DNA from: Microbulbifer salipaludis
GTDB taxonomy: Bacteria; Pseudomonadota; Gammaproteobacteria; Pseudomonadales; Cellvibrionaceae
Length of the DNA stretch: 64,000 bases
NCBI RefSeq assembly: GCF_017303155.1
Contig: NZ_JAEKJR010000002.1
Span: 868,001-932,000 of the forward strand
Direction: 5' to 3'
The position numbers and the translations under genes were made by a program. Below, one piece after another: positions 1 through 9,144 of the stretch (its first letter is position 1; each line of letters begins with the position of its first letter). The notes beneath the pieces were generated by a model. It was not told the origin of the DNA. It saw only the letters and a list, made by a program, of their open reading frames with translations, and searched no databases.

Positions 1-486
1 GGCTCCAATGCCATCGGCCTGTTCCACGCATTCCTCGGTGATGCCTCGGTGAAAATGTACGGCGTCGAGGCCGGCGGCGACGGGCTTGAAACCGGGCGCC
101 ACGCCGCTCCGCTGAACGACGGTGTGCCGGGTGTGCTGCACGGCAACCGCACCTATCTGATGGAAGACGAAGACGGCCAGATTATCGAGACCCATTCCGT
201 ATCCGCGGGCCTGGATTATCCGGGGGTGGGCCCCGAGCACGCCTGGTTGCACGATATCGGTCGCGTGGACTATGTCACCGCCAATGACCAGGAGGCGCTG
301 ACCGCTTTCCGCACCCTGACGCGCGCTGAGGGCATTATTCCGGCGCTGGAATCCAGTCATGCGGTCGCCTATGCCATGAAGCTGGCGGCAACCATGGCAC
401 CGGACCAGAACATTGTCGTGAACCTTTCCGGTCGCGGCGATAAAGATATATTCACTGTGGCCGCCATCGACGGCATTGAAGTGTAG
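1..486 (+). CDS. trpB: Tryptophan synthase beta chain, 3' part (truncated by window edge)
   Basis: The last 161 codons of the PLP-dependent beta subunit, which condenses indole and L-serine into tryptophan. The visible part opens inside the phosphate-binding loop (GSNAIG), followed by family-typical segments [13 protein letters not shown] and [11 protein letters not shown]. The PLP lysine lies upstream, outside the window. The stop codon is 11 bp before trpA, with GGGAG between them, so the pair is very probably cotranscribed and forms the alpha2-beta2 complex. The reading frame is open from base 1, so the gene continues left of the window. Confidence 0.97.
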   Translation, partial: GSNAIGLFHAFLGDASVKMYGVEAGGDGLETGRHAAPLNDGVPGVLHGNRTYLMEDEDGQIIETHSVSAGLDYPGVGPEHAWLHDIGRVDYVTANDQEALTAFRTLTRAEGIIPALESSHAVAYAMKLAATMAPDQNIVVNLSGRGDKDIFTVAAIDGIEV

Positions 487-497
487 GGAGAGACACG

Positions 498-1310
498 GTG
501 ACCGAAGCACAGAATAGAATTGATCGCCGCTTAGCCGAGCTGCGCAGTGAGGGGCGCAAGGCTCTGGTAACCTACATCGTTGCCGGCGACGGCGGCCTGG
601 AAAATACCGTGGGCCTGATGCACCAGCTGGTGGCCAGTGGCTCCGACCTGATCGAGCTGGGGGTGCCGTTTTCGGATCCCATGGCCGAGGGCCCGGTGAT
701 TCAGAAAGGACATGAGCGCGCGCTGGCAAACAAGTGTTCCCTGCGCAAATGCCTGGCAATGGTGAAAGAGTTTCGCAGCCAGGATGCCGATACCCCGGTG
801 ATCCTGATGGGCTACGCCAACCCCATCGAAAAAATGGGCGCCGAGGTCTTTGCCGATAATCTGAAAGAGGCGGGTGCCGATGGTGCGCTGACGGTCGATT
901 TGCCGGCAGAGGAGGCGGGCCCGCTGAGTGAACTGTTGAATGCGCGGAATCTGCGCAACATCTTCCTGCTGACTCCCACCACCAGTGACGAGCGAATCCG
1001 GCAGATTACCGAGTTGGCCAGTGGCTTTGTCTACTATGTATCCCTGAAAGGGGTCACCGGCGCTGGAAATCTCGACCTGGATTCGGTCCGCGAAAACCTG
1101 GCGCGCATCCGTCGTTACACCGAACTGCCGCTGTGCGTGGGTTTTGGCATCAAGGATGGCGCTTCCGCCAAAGCGGTGAGTGCCGATGGCGATGGTGCGG
1201 TGGTGGGCAGTGTGCTGGTCTCGGCGGTCGCCGAGTCCAATGATGGCGCTGCCGCGAAAGATCGCATTGGCACCCTGGTGTCTGAAATGCGCAGCGCGCT
1301 GGATAGCTGA
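498..1310 (+). CDS. trpA: Tryptophan synthase alpha chain
   Basis: A 270-residue TIM-barrel protein that cleaves indole-3-glycerol phosphate and channels indole to TrpB. The start is GTG at 498, preceded by GGGAG. The catalytic Glu is present (Glu53, equivalent to Glu49 of the enteric enzyme) in LIELGVPFSDPMAEGP. The second catalytic acid, normally Asp60 in PLADGP, is Glu64 here (codon 687-689), a conservative but noteworthy change. The phosphate-binding segment GVTGAG and the C-terminal GFGI are present. Length is normal. A hairpin 6 bp after the stop probably ends the trpBA transcript. Confidence 0.96.
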   Translation: MTEAQNRIDRRLAELRSEGRKALVTYIVAGDGGLENTVGLMHQLVASGSDLIELGVPFSDPMAEGPVIQKGHERALANKCSLRKCLAMVKEFRSQDADTPVILMGYANPIEKMGAEVFADNLKEAGADGALTVDLPAEEAGPLSELLNARNLRNIFLLTPTTSDERIRQITELASGFVYYVSLKGVTGAGNLDLDSVRENLARIRRYTELPLCVGFGIKDGASAKAVSADGDGAVVGSVLVSAVAESNDGAAAKDRIGTLVSEMRSALDS

Positions 1311-1316
1311 CGGGGC

Positions 1317-1346
1317 ATCGGGCGTTTGGCCAGAACGCCTGATTTT
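1317..1346 (+). terminator. Probable intrinsic terminator after trpA
   Basis: A 10-bp stem (ATCGGGCGTT pairing with AACGCCTGAT, one G-U pair) with a 7-nt loop starts 6 bp after the trpA stop and runs into a short TTTT. The U-tract is short, so termination may be partial. Confidence 0.5.
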
Positions 1347-1499
1347 GCGGCTTATCTGGCCAAGAGCAATGTTTTTGAAAGTGGTTTAATTCGCGGTTTT
1401 AGAATTGCTGGTCATATACCCTTGGCTCCCAGGTAGCGGGTAGTGACCCGGCAGGTGAAGACTCAAGCAAGCCTCAGATTATCGGATTTTGGAAACAGA

Positions 1500-2354
1500 A
1501 TGAGCTGGTTAGAAAAAATTGTCCCCTCGGTGATTCGCACCGAGCGTCGCGCCGGTTCCAGCAAGGTACCGGAAGGGGTGTGGAAAAAGTGCGTGAAGTG
1601 CGATTCCACCCTCTACTTGCCCGAGCTGGAACGCAATCTGGATGTGTGCCCCAAGTGTGAGCACCATTTCCGCATCGGTGCCCGTCGCCGGCTGGATATG
1701 TTCCTGGATACGGAGCACCGCGAAGAACTGGCCACCGATGTGGAGCCGGTTGACCGCCTCAAGTTCAAAGATGTAAAGAAATACAAGGATCGCCTCACCC
1801 AGGCGCAGAAGGCCACCGGCGAAAAAGATGCCCTGGTGGCCATGCAGGGCCTGCTGGAAGGCAAGCCGGTGGTGGCTGTAGCGTTTGAGTTCGCGTTCCA
1901 CGGTGGCTCCATGGGCTACGTGGTGGGTGAAAAGTTCACCCGTGCCGCGCAGCGCGCGTTGGAAGAGCGCATTCCCCTGGTGTGCTTCTCCGCCACCGGC
2001 GGTGCGCGCATGCAGGAAGCACTGATCTCGCTTATGCAGATGGCAAAGACTTCTGCGGTGCTGGAGAAGATGCGCATGGCCGGTGTGCCTTATATCTCGA
2101 TCATGACAGATCCGGTGTACGGTGGGGTTTCTGCGTCGCTGGCGTTGCTGGGCGATATCAACGCGGCAGAGCCGGGCGCGCGTGCCGGATTTGCCGGCCC
2201 GAATATTATCGAGCAGACCATTCGCCAGAAGCTGCCAAAAGGTTTCCAGCGTGCGGAGTTCCTGCTGGAGCACGGCGCTATCGATATGATCATTCCGCGC
2301 AAGGATATGCGGAATACGGTTGGGCGCCTGTTGGGCAAACTGTCCAACAACTAA
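1500..2354 (+). CDS. accD: Acetyl-CoA carboxylase carboxyltransferase, beta subunit
   Basis: A 284-residue subunit that, with AccA, transfers CO2 from carboxybiotin to acetyl-CoA, giving malonyl-CoA for fatty acid synthesis. The ATG at 1500 gives the family-typical N-terminus [10 protein letters not shown]; the frame is open upstream to a GTG at 1443, but that extension is not family-like. The N-terminal zinc ribbon is clear: Cys31-X2-Cys34 and Cys50-X2-Cys53. The crotonase-fold carboxyltransferase domain follows, with the GGSMG and [10 protein letters not shown] segments. The trpA-accD-folC order is common in gammaproteobacteria. Confidence 0.97.
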   Translation: MSWLEKIVPSVIRTERRAGSSKVPEGVWKKCVKCDSTLYLPELERNLDVCPKCEHHFRIGARRRLDMFLDTEHREELATDVEPVDRLKFKDVKKYKDRLTQAQKATGEKDALVAMQGLLEGKPVVAVAFEFAFHGGSMGYVVGEKFTRAAQRALEERIPLVCFSATGGARMQEALISLMQMAKTSAVLEKMRMAGVPYISIMTDPVYGGVSASLALLGDINAAEPGARAGFAGPNIIEQTIRQKLPKGFQRAEFLLEHGAIDMIIPRKDMRNTVGRLLGKLSNN

Positions 2355-2373
2355 TACTCTCCTGATGCACTCT

Positions 2374-2405
2374 GTAGCCCCGCCATGTTCCTGTGGTGGG
2401 GCTGC
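2374..2405 (+). terminator. Hairpin after accD, terminator-like
   Basis: A stem of about 12 bp centred on AGCCCCGCCA/TGGTGGGGCT with an 8-nt loop lies 20 bp after the accD stop. No good T-tract follows directly, although a T/C-rich stretch comes about 30 bp later, so it could be a partial terminator or an mRNA 3' stabiliser. Confidence 0.4.
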
Positions 2406-2495
2406 ATTCTGCTCGCATGCGTCCGCACCTCTTTGTTCCCCTTCTTTTTGTTCACGACTAAAATTTCCCTCACCTGATTAATCGGCGGTGACTTC

Positions 2496-3767
2496 ATGCG
2501 TGATCTTCAGTCCTGGCTCTCCCGTCTGGAGCAGTTACACCCCACAGAAATCGAACTCGGCCTGGAGCGGGTGGCTTCCGTAGCCGATGTCCTCGATGTG
2601 CGCACACCTGCGCGGCGCATCGTGACCGTGGCGGGCACCAACGGCAAAGGCAGTTGTGTGCGCACCATGGAGGCGCTGCTGTGTGCCGGAGATCACTCGG
2701 TGGGGGCGTATAGCTCTCCGCACTTGCTGCGTTTCAATGAGCGCATCCGGATTGATGGGGCGGAGGTGGATGACGCGCTGCTTGTGCGTGCGTTCGAGGC
2801 GGTGGAGCAGGCGCGGGGCGGGATCAGCCTGACTTATTTCGAGTTCACCACACTGGCGGCATTCTGGCTGTTCAAACAGGCGGACGTGGAGTTTGCGCTG
2901 CTGGAGGTGGGCCTGGGTGGACGCCTGGATGCGGTCAATATCGTGGATCCGGATATCGCCATGATCACCAGCGTGGCGGTGGACCACGAGGCCTGGCTGG
3001 GCAGTGACCGGGAAGTGATCGGTCGCGAGAAGGCGGGCATTTTGCGCGCGGGCAAGACGTTCGTGTGTGCGGATCCCCGGCCGCCGGCGTCGGTCATCGA
3101 TGTGTCCGGCAAGCTCGGTTGTGACAGTTACTTTATTGACCGGGATTTTTCCCTGCACGATGGCGAGTATCGCCTGGATGCCGAGCCGCGGCTGGTATTT
3201 GGCATGCCCGAACTGCAGTTGCCCCCGGCCAGTGTGGCGGCGGCGGTAACGGCACTGGCCCTGGCGGGGGCTCTGCCCGGGGTGGAGTCTGTCTGCGAAA
3301 TTCTCAAGGGGCTGCAGATGCCCGGGCGCTGTCAGCAGATTCACTGGCGGGGCCACGATCTGCTGCTGGACGTGGGGCATAACCCGGCGGCCGCGGAATA
3401 CCTGGCGGACTGGCTGGCACGCCATCCGGTGGCGGGACACACCCATGCACTGGTAGCGGTGATGGCAGATAAAGACCTGGCGGGGCTCGCGGCGCCCCTC
3501 AAGCCGGTTGTTGACCGGTGGTATCCGGCGCTGTTGCCGGATAACCCTCGTGCGGCAGACGTCGAGCAGCTTGTGGCGGGATTGCATGCCGCCGAGGTGC
3601 CCGAAGAACAGGTTGCAGGGCCCGTTGTGCCGGTGGCCGCGCAGCTGGAGCGGGCCCTGGGGCAGTTGGGGGCGAGCGACAGGTTGCTTGTATTCGGTTC
3701 TTTCTTTACCGTTGCAGCAGTACTGCAGCTTACAAGAGAGCAACACGATGGCCAGCCGGGACAGTGA
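2496..3767 (+). CDS. folC: Bifunctional folylpolyglutamate synthase / dihydrofolate synthase
   Basis: A 423-residue Mur-ligase-like enzyme. It adds glutamate to dihydropteroate and then to reduced folates, using ATP. The P-loop GTNGKGS is at residues 47-53, followed by SSPHLLRFNERIRI (folate/Mg loop) and the central-domain motif LLEVGLGGRLDAVN. The C-terminal ligase domain carries LLDVGHNPAA. Length matches the family. The 3' end overlaps the SPOR gene by 20 bp in another frame, suggesting translational coupling, as in the usual folC-dedD-cvpA-purF order. Confidence 0.96.
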   Translation: MRDLQSWLSRLEQLHPTEIELGLERVASVADVLDVRTPARRIVTVAGTNGKGSCVRTMEALLCAGDHSVGAYSSPHLLRFNERIRIDGAEVDDALLVRAFEAVEQARGGISLTYFEFTTLAAFWLFKQADVEFALLEVGLGGRLDAVNIVDPDIAMITSVAVDHEAWLGSDREVIGREKAGILRAGKTFVCADPRPPASVIDVSGKLGCDSYFIDRDFSLHDGEYRLDAEPRLVFGMPELQLPPASVAAAVTALALAGALPGVESVCEILKGLQMPGRCQQIHWRGHDLLLDVGHNPAAAEYLADWLARHPVAGHTHALVAVMADKDLAGLAAPLKPVVDRWYPALLPDNPRAADVEQLVAGLHAAEVPEEQVAGPVVPVAAQLERALGQLGASDRLLVFGSFFTVAAVLQLTREQHDGQPGQ

Positions 3768-4452
3768 TACTGACGCTTACGCCTCGAAAAACCCACGCGC
3801 TTCCCGCCGGCTGAACGACGGGGTCAAGCAGCGTATTGTCGGTGCGCTGGTGTTGGCCGCGCTGGCGGTGATATTCCTGCCGAGCCTGTTTGATCGGGAG
3901 GGCGCGCGCTATATCGACGTGACCAGTCAGATTCCTCAGGCACCGGATATCAAGCCCATCGCGATTGCCGAACCCAGCCCGGTGGAGGATATCGAGCCAG
4001 CTCCGCCGGTCGACGAGGTGTTCCAGCCGGAGTTCGTGGAGCAGACGGCACCAGCGCCCGTACCGGAAACGGTTGCATCGGCAGCTGATCAGGCGACGCC
4101 GTCGCCCTCAGTGGCAGCCGCCAAGCCGCAGCCCAAGGCGGAACCCGCCGTCGAACCCGCCCCATCTGTTCAATTGCCCGCGGAAGAAACCCAGCTGGAT
4201 GACAAGGGCCTGCCCGAGGGCTGGGTGATTCAGGTTGGGGCTTATCGGGAGCCCGCCAGTGCCGAGCGCATGCGCGCGAGGCTCATGGATGCGGGCTTTC
4301 GCGCTTACACCCGGGCCGTCGACACACCCAAGGGCCGCCTGGTGCGGGTGTTTGTCGGTCCCAAGTTGAGCCGTGTGGACGCTCAGTCAGACAAGCAGAA
4401 GCTGGATAAGCTGCTGAAGGCCGAGACTCTGATTCTGCGCTACCGTGCCTGA
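3748..4452 (+). CDS. DedD-like SPOR domain cell-division protein
   Basis: A 234-residue inner-membrane protein. A short basic cytoplasmic tail is followed by one membrane helix (residues 29-47, RIVGALVLAALAVIFLPSL), a long Pro/Ala/Glu-rich periplasmic linker (about 60-150), and a C-terminal SPOR domain (about 155-234, GWVIQVGAYREPASAERM onward) of the type that binds denuded septal peptidoglycan. The ATG at 3748 follows AAGAGAG and lies inside the folC 3' end; the frame is open further upstream only as a shadow of folC. Context and architecture match DedD; sequence alone does not exclude another SPOR protein. Confidence 0.88.
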   Translation: MASRDSDTDAYASKNPRASRRLNDGVKQRIVGALVLAALAVIFLPSLFDREGARYIDVTSQIPQAPDIKPIAIAEPSPVEDIEPAPPVDEVFQPEFVEQTAPAPVPETVASAADQATPSPSVAAAKPQPKAEPAVEPAPSVQLPAEETQLDDKGLPEGWVIQVGAYREPASAERMRARLMDAGFRAYTRAVDTPKGRLVRVFVGPKLSRVDAQSDKQKLDKLLKAETLILRYRA

Positions 4453-4511
4453 TACCACTGGGTTCGTGCCCACCTTAGTATTCCTGCTTTGCATGGGATT
4501 GGGCGAACTGC

Positions 4512-4540
4512 TTCACGGGCTCCGGTCGGTAAGTTAGAAT
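4512..4540 (+). promoter_or_regulatory. Candidate sigma-70 promoter for cvpA-purF
   Basis: TTCACG (4512-4517) and TAGAAT (4535-4540) are separated by 17 bp, 42 bp before the cvpA start. Each box departs from consensus, so this is a moderate prediction. Confidence 0.4.
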
Positions 4541-4582
4541 GCGCGCTCTTCGCGGCAGCCGCCGCGTAGCAGGTAGGGTTGA

Positions 4583-5080
4583 ATGAACTGGGCTGACTGG
4601 ACCATTCTGGCAATCGTCGCCATCTCCACGCTGATCGGCTTGAGCCGAGGCTTCGTGCGCGAAGTCCTGTCGCTACTCACCTGGGTGGCGGCATTCGTTG
4701 TGGCGATGATGTTTCGCGATCAGCTGGCACCACTGCTCTCCAACCTCGTCGATACGCCTTCACTGCAGGCCATAGCCGCCTTTTCCATCCTGTTCATCTT
4801 TACCCTGCTGGCGGGAGCCGGCCTGAACATGACCCTGTCTGCGTTCGTGGAGGCCACAGGCCTTTCCGGTACGGACCGGGTATTGGGAATGGTGTTTGGA
4901 TTGTTCCGCGGCGGCATCATCGTGATGGCGCTGCTGATCTTCGCCCCGGCGCTGGCGCCGGTGAATGAGGATGGCTGGTGGCAGGAATCGGCGTTGATAC
5001 CGCATTTTCTCGAGTTTGAAGATCGTGCGCGCGAAGCGGCTGGCGCGATCAAGGATTTCTTCGCAGGGCAACTTGACTGA
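4583..5080 (+). CDS. cvpA: CvpA family membrane protein
   Basis: A 165-residue integral membrane protein with about four helices. It starts MNWADWTILAIVAISTLIGL and contains the family signature GLSRGFVREVLSLLTW. In enterobacteria CvpA is linked to colicin V production and envelope homeostasis; its molecular activity is not settled. It sits 68 bp before purF, the classical cvpA-purF arrangement. Confidence 0.93.
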   Translation: MNWADWTILAIVAISTLIGLSRGFVREVLSLLTWVAAFVVAMMFRDQLAPLLSNLVDTPSLQAIAAFSILFIFTLLAGAGLNMTLSAFVEATGLSGTDRVLGMVFGLFRGGIIVMALLIFAPALAPVNEDGWWQESALIPHFLEFEDRAREAAGAIKDFFAGQLD

Positions 5081-5148
5081 TCGCTGGGCAGCGGGACGCG
5101 GCGCAGGGTCACCATGACCATTTCGAAATGACTGGGGTTATCTGAAGT

Positions 5149-6633
5149 ATGTGTGGCATCGTTGGAATCGTCGGCAAAAGTGACGTCAATCTGCAGTTGT
5201 ATGATGCGCTTACCCTGTTACAGCACCGGGGCCAGGACGCCGCGGGTATCGTCACCTGTGATGGTGACCGCCTGAATCAGCAAAAGGCCAATGGCCTGGT
5301 GCGCGACGTGTTTCGCGCGCGCCATATGCAGCGTCTTACGGGTAATTTCGGTATCGGCCATGTGCGCTACCCCACCGCCGGCAGCTCCGGCCCGGCACTG
5401 GCCCAGCCCTTCTATGTAAACTCCCCGTACGGCATTGCCATGGCCCACAATGGCAACCTCACCAATGTCGATGACGTGAAGGAAGCCATCTTCCAGCAGG
5501 ACCTGCGCCACATCAACACCGACTCCGATTCCGAAGTTCTGTTGAATGTGTTTGCCCACGAGCTGCACAAGCAGCACAAGCTGCAGCCCAAGGCCGAAGA
5601 CATTTTCACCGCGATGCGCGCTGTACATAAACGTGTGCGCGGCGGTTACGCCTGTGTGGCCATGATCGTCGGTTACGGCGTGGTTGCCTTCCGCGACCCC
5701 AACGGCATCCGCCCGCTGGTGTACGGCAAGCGTGAGACCGACAAGGGCACGGAATATATGGTGGCCTCCGAGTCCGTTGCGCTGGACGTTCTGGGTTACA
5801 CCCTGGTCCGTGACGTGGCGCCGGGGGAATGCATTTATATTGAGCTGGATGGTACCGTGCACTCCGAGCAGTGCGCGGAAGACCCGCAACTGCGCCCGTG
5901 TATTTTCGAGCATGTGTATTTTGCCCGTCCGGATTCCATCATGGACGGTGTATCGGTGCACAAGGCGCGTCTGCGCCAGGGCGAGCACCTCGCGGAAAAA
6001 ATTCTGCGCGAGCGCCCGGATCACGATATCGATGTGGTCATTCCGATCCCCGATTCCTCCCGTTCTGCGGGCCAGATGGTGGCGCACCGTCTGGGGGTGA
6101 AGTTCCGTGAAGGTATGGTGAAGAACCGCTATATCGGCCGTACCTTCATCATGCCGGGACAGAAGCAGCGCAAGAAGTCGGTGCGTCAGAAGCTGAACCC
6201 GATTGAGCTGGAGTTCCGCGGCAAGAATGTGTTGCTGGTGGATGACTCGATTGTGCGCGGTACTACGTGCAAGCAGATTATCCAGATGGCCCGTGAGGCT
6301 GGTGCCAACAAGGTGTATTTCGCTTCTGCTGCGCCGGCGGTGAAGTACCCGAATGTGTACGGTATTGATATGCCTTCGGCCACTGAGCTGGTGGCTCATA
6401 ACCGCACTACCGAAGAGGTGTGTGAGGAGATCGGTGCAGACTGGCTGATCTATCAGGATCTCGATGAACTGATCGTTTCCTCCGCCGACGGTAACAGCGC
6501 GATCAAGGAGTTTGATTGTGCGGTATTTGATGGCAAGTACATCACCGGTGATGTGACCCAAGAGTACCTGGAGAGCCTGCACGCGGCGCGCAATGACAAT
6601 GCGAAAGGCAAGGGCAACGATAGCTCTCTGTAA
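5149..6633 (+). CDS. purF: Amidophosphoribosyltransferase
   Basis: A 494-residue enzyme for the first step of purine synthesis: PRPP plus glutamine gives phosphoribosylamine. The N-terminal Ntn glutaminase starts MCGIVGIVG, so Cys2 becomes the nucleophile after Met removal. The glutaminase segments [10 protein letters not shown] and [11 protein letters not shown] follow. The PRPP-binding loop [13 protein letters not shown] is in the C-terminal phosphoribosyltransferase domain (about residues 362-374). Length is close to the E. coli protein. A strong terminator follows. Confidence 0.97.
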   Translation: MCGIVGIVGKSDVNLQLYDALTLLQHRGQDAAGIVTCDGDRLNQQKANGLVRDVFRARHMQRLTGNFGIGHVRYPTAGSSGPALAQPFYVNSPYGIAMAHNGNLTNVDDVKEAIFQQDLRHINTDSDSEVLLNVFAHELHKQHKLQPKAEDIFTAMRAVHKRVRGGYACVAMIVGYGVVAFRDPNGIRPLVYGKRETDKGTEYMVASESVALDVLGYTLVRDVAPGECIYIELDGTVHSEQCAEDPQLRPCIFEHVYFARPDSIMDGVSVHKARLRQGEHLAEKILRERPDHDIDVVIPIPDSSRSAGQMVAHRLGVKFREGMVKNRYIGRTFIMPGQKQRKKSVRQKLNPIELEFRGKNVLLVDDSIVRGTTCKQIIQMAREAGANKVYFASAAPAVKYPNVYGIDMPSATELVAHNRTTEEVCEEIGADWLIYQDLDELIVSSADGNSAIKEFDCAVFDGKYITGDVTQEYLESLHAARNDNAKGKGNDSSL

Positions 6634-6662
6634 CTTTCTTTCCTGACTTCTGCCCCTATAAG

Positions 6663-6692
6663 TGGCCCGCCTGATGGTGGGCCATTTTTTTT
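6663..6692 (+). terminator. Intrinsic terminator after purF
   Basis: A 9-bp stem (TGGCCCGCC/GGTGGGCCA, one G-U pair) with a TGAT loop is followed by eight T residues, 29 bp after the purF stop. This is a canonical Rho-independent terminator. Confidence 0.92.
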
Positions 6693-6713
6693 AGTCCAAT
6701 GCTTAAGCGTCGA

Positions 6714-6810
6714 TACCGATTGTTGTTTGCGAGACCGTCTGCGGCCAGGACGGCCGCAGCCGAGCCCCCACGGATGGGTTTACGGCGTGTCTCGCAAACA
6801 ACAATCGGTA
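6714..6810 (-). repeat. Structured intergenic repeat, copy A
   Basis: A 22-bp perfect inverted repeat (6714-6735 with 6789-6810) encloses two hairpins. One is CTGCGGCC/GGCCGCAG (6739-6746 with 6752-6759); the other is a short CCCA/TGGG stem (6767-6770 with 6775-6778). Read on the minus strand, the segment from GAGAC to GGGGCTC (6793 down to 6762) matches 30 of 32 bases of copy B at 42656-42687. Arm sequences differ between copies except for the inner TTTGYGAGAC. It encodes no plausible protein. Confidence 0.85.
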
Positions 6811-6936
6811 GCGGTGCCGCCACCGAGCTATTTACGAAGCTTCATGATTCGTGCCTAGGAGCTTTCGGTCTGTCAAAACCGCCTTCTTAGGTTAAGATTA
6901 CCGGCTCAACTATTTCTAACCCGGGACGGTTACTCC

Positions 6937-8121
6937 ATGTTTGAAGACGACGGCTACGCACTGGAAACACTGGCGGTAAGGGCAGGCCAGAGCCGGTCGG
7001 CGGAAGGCGAGCACGCCGAGCCTATCTACACCACGTCCAGTTACGTTTTTCCCTCAGCGGCCGAGGCCGCAGCGCGCTTTTCTGGGGAATCCCCCGGCAA
7101 TGTCTACTCCCGTTACACCAATCCCACCGTGCGTATGTTCGAAGAGCGCATCGCCGCGATGGAGGGGGGCGAGGCGGCCGTCGCTACGTCCAGCGGTATG
7201 GCCGCGATTCTCAGCCTGTGCATGACGATGCTGCAAAGCGGCGACAAGGTCGTCTGCTCGCGCAGTGTGTTTGGTACCACCACCGCGCTGTTTACCCGCT
7301 ACATGATCAAGTTCGGGGTGAAGGTTGCGTTCGTCGAGCTGACGGACGTCCAGGCCTGGAAAGACGCGATGGACGGCGATACCAAACTGCTGTTTATGGA
7401 AACACCGTCCAACCCCCTGTGCGAAGTGGCGGACATCCGCGCGATGGCCGATCTTGCCCACAGCGCGGGTGCGCAGCTGGTGGTCGACAACTGTTTCTGC
7501 ACGCCGGCCCTGCAACGCCCACTGGAACTCGGTGCGGATATCGTGGTGCACTCGGCCACCAAATTCCTCGATGGCCAGGGGCGCTGTGTCGGCGGTGTGT
7601 TGGTGGGCAAAAAGGAAGTGATGGATGAAGCGGTCATCTTCCTGCGCACCTGTGGCCCGAGCATGAGCCCGTTTAATGCCTGGGTATTCCTCAAAGGGCT
7701 GGAAACGCTCAACCTGCGTATGCGCGCGCACTGTACCAGCGCCCTGGATATTGCCTGGTGGCTCAAGGAGCAGCCACAGGTGGAGAAGGTCAATTATGTG
7801 GGGCTGCCCAGCCACCCCAACCACCAGCTTGCCGCCGCGCAGCAAAGTGGTTTTGGTGCAGTGTTCAGTTTCACCGTGGCCGGTGGGCGCGAGGCCGCCT
7901 GGAAGGTGATCGACGCGTGCCATATCTTTTCGGTGACCGCCAACCTGGGTGACGCAAAAAGCACCATTGTGCACCCGGCGACCACTACTCACGGCCGCCT
8001 GAGTGAAGAAGACAAGCAAAAGGCGGGGATTACCGAGAACCTGATCCGGATTTCGGTCGGGTTGGAACACGTGGAGGACCTGAAAGCAGATCTGGCGCGA
8101 GGCTTGTCTGCGCTCCCATAA
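6937..8121 (+). CDS. metZ: O-succinylhomoserine sulfhydrylase
   Basis: A 394-residue Cys/Met-metabolism PLP enzyme (gamma-family) that converts O-succinylhomoserine and sulfide to homocysteine for methionine synthesis. The PLP lysine is Lys209 in HSATKFLDGQGR. Other family segments are YSRYTNPTV (about 57-65), the cofactor-stacking region ATSSGMAAI (83-91) and ETPSNP (155-160). The overall pattern (MFEDDGYALETLAVRAGQ start) is that of MetZ rather than MetB/MetC. Family assignment is strong; substrate choice is by homology. Confidence 0.92.
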   Translation: MFEDDGYALETLAVRAGQSRSAEGEHAEPIYTTSSYVFPSAAEAAARFSGESPGNVYSRYTNPTVRMFEERIAAMEGGEAAVATSSGMAAILSLCMTMLQSGDKVVCSRSVFGTTTALFTRYMIKFGVKVAFVELTDVQAWKDAMDGDTKLLFMETPSNPLCEVADIRAMADLAHSAGAQLVVDNCFCTPALQRPLELGADIVVHSATKFLDGQGRCVGGVLVGKKEVMDEAVIFLRTCGPSMSPFNAWVFLKGLETLNLRMRAHCTSALDIAWWLKEQPQVEKVNYVGLPSHPNHQLAAAQQSGFGAVFSFTVAGGREAAWKVIDACHIFSVTANLGDAKSTIVHPATTTHGRLSEEDKQKAGITENLIRISVGLEHVEDLKADLARGLSALP

Positions 8122-8183
8122 AACCGTCACAATGGCGCGGAATGTGACATGATGTATGGCCCAGCCTGAGGCGGGGCCTATCA

Positions 8184-9137
8184 TTGATAGCTAGTGAAGA
8201 AAAAACGAGCAGTAATGGATTCGCCGTGCAAAAAATCATTTCCGCGATTGTCGCCGATATCGGCAAAGTCCTGTTGGGTAAAGAGCATCAGGTAAAACTG
8301 GCGCTGGCGTGTCTGTTGGCGCGCGGCCATCTGTTGATCGAAGACCTGCCGGGTATGGGCAAAACCACCCTGGCTCACGCCCTGGCACAGGTGCTTGGCC
8401 TCAGTTACAAGCGTGTCCAGTTCACCAGCGATATGCTGCCCGCGGACATCCTCGGCGTGAGTATCTTCGAGCGCGAGTCGGGCCAGTTCCGTTTCCATGA
8501 AGGGCCGGTCTTCAGCCAGCTGCTGCTCGCCGATGAAATCAATCGCAGCTCCCCCAAAACCCAGAGCGCGCTGCTGGAGGCGATGGAGGAGCGCCAGGTC
8601 AGTATTGATGGCGAAACCCGTCCACTGCCTGAGCCATTCTTTGTGATCGCCACCCAGAACCCGCTGCAGCAATCCGGCACTTTCGTGCTGCCGGAATCCC
8701 AGCTCGACCGCTTCCTCATGCGCATTAGCCTCGGTTACCCCACCCGCGAAGCCGAGCGGGCGCTGTTTCAGGGCGTCGATCCCCGCGCGCAGCTGGCGCA
8801 GCTCAAGCCCCGTATCAGCGGTGAAGGGCTGCGCAAACTGCAGTCACTGGTAGGGCAGGTCAAGGCTTCCGAGTCGCTGCTCGACTATTTGGAGCGCCTG
8901 GTGCTGCATACCCGCCAGAGCCCCGAGTGTGGTGTCGGCCTGTCGCCGCGCGGCGCGCTGGCCCTGCTGCACGCCGCCCGCGCCTGGGCGCTGATCCACA
9001 ACCGCGGCCACGTGCTGCCGGAAGACCTGCAGGCGGTACTGCCGTCGGTTGCCGGCCACCGGTTGCAGAGTGATGGAACCGATGGCACTCAGCTGGTGGA
9101 GCGCATGATGCACCAGGTGGACATCATTGCCGCCTGA
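8184..9137 (+). CDS. MoxR family AAA+ ATPase
   Basis: A 317-residue AAA+ chaperone-like ATPase. Walker A is LPGMGKTT (residues 55-62); Walker B is LLLADEINRSS (Asp117, Glu118), followed by the family hallmark SPKTQSALLEAMEERQV. The start is TTG at 8184 with GAGGCGGGG upstream; an in-frame GTG at 8226 is an alternative that would remove 14 residues. It begins a three-gene set with a DUF58 protein and a TgpA-like transglutaminase. MoxR proteins are thought to remodel or activate partner proteins encoded beside them. Confidence 0.92.
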   Translation: MIASEEKTSSNGFAVQKIISAIVADIGKVLLGKEHQVKLALACLLARGHLLIEDLPGMGKTTLAHALAQVLGLSYKRVQFTSDMLPADILGVSIFERESGQFRFHEGPVFSQLLLADEINRSSPKTQSALLEAMEERQVSIDGETRPLPEPFFVIATQNPLQQSGTFVLPESQLDRFLMRISLGYPTREAERALFQGVDPRAQLAQLKPRISGEGLRKLQSLVGQVKASESLLDYLERLVLHTRQSPECGVGLSPRGALALLHAARAWALIHNRGHVLPEDLQAVLPSVAGHRLQSDGTDGTQLVERMMHQVDIIAA

Positions 9138-9144
9138 GACTGAC

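Noticed and set aside
5218..6582. Long 454-codon frame antisense to purF
   Set aside because: It is a by-product of GC-rich third positions; purF on the other strand is complete with all catalytic motifs.
6714..6810. Integron attC site
   Set aside because: Long inverted arms and internal hairpins suggested it, but the GTTRRRY/RYYYAAC core sites are missing and no integron integrase or cassette array is near.
6699..6890. A 63-codon open frame on the plus strand
   Set aside because: It runs through repeat copy A; its composition comes from the inverted repeat and there is no ribosome site.
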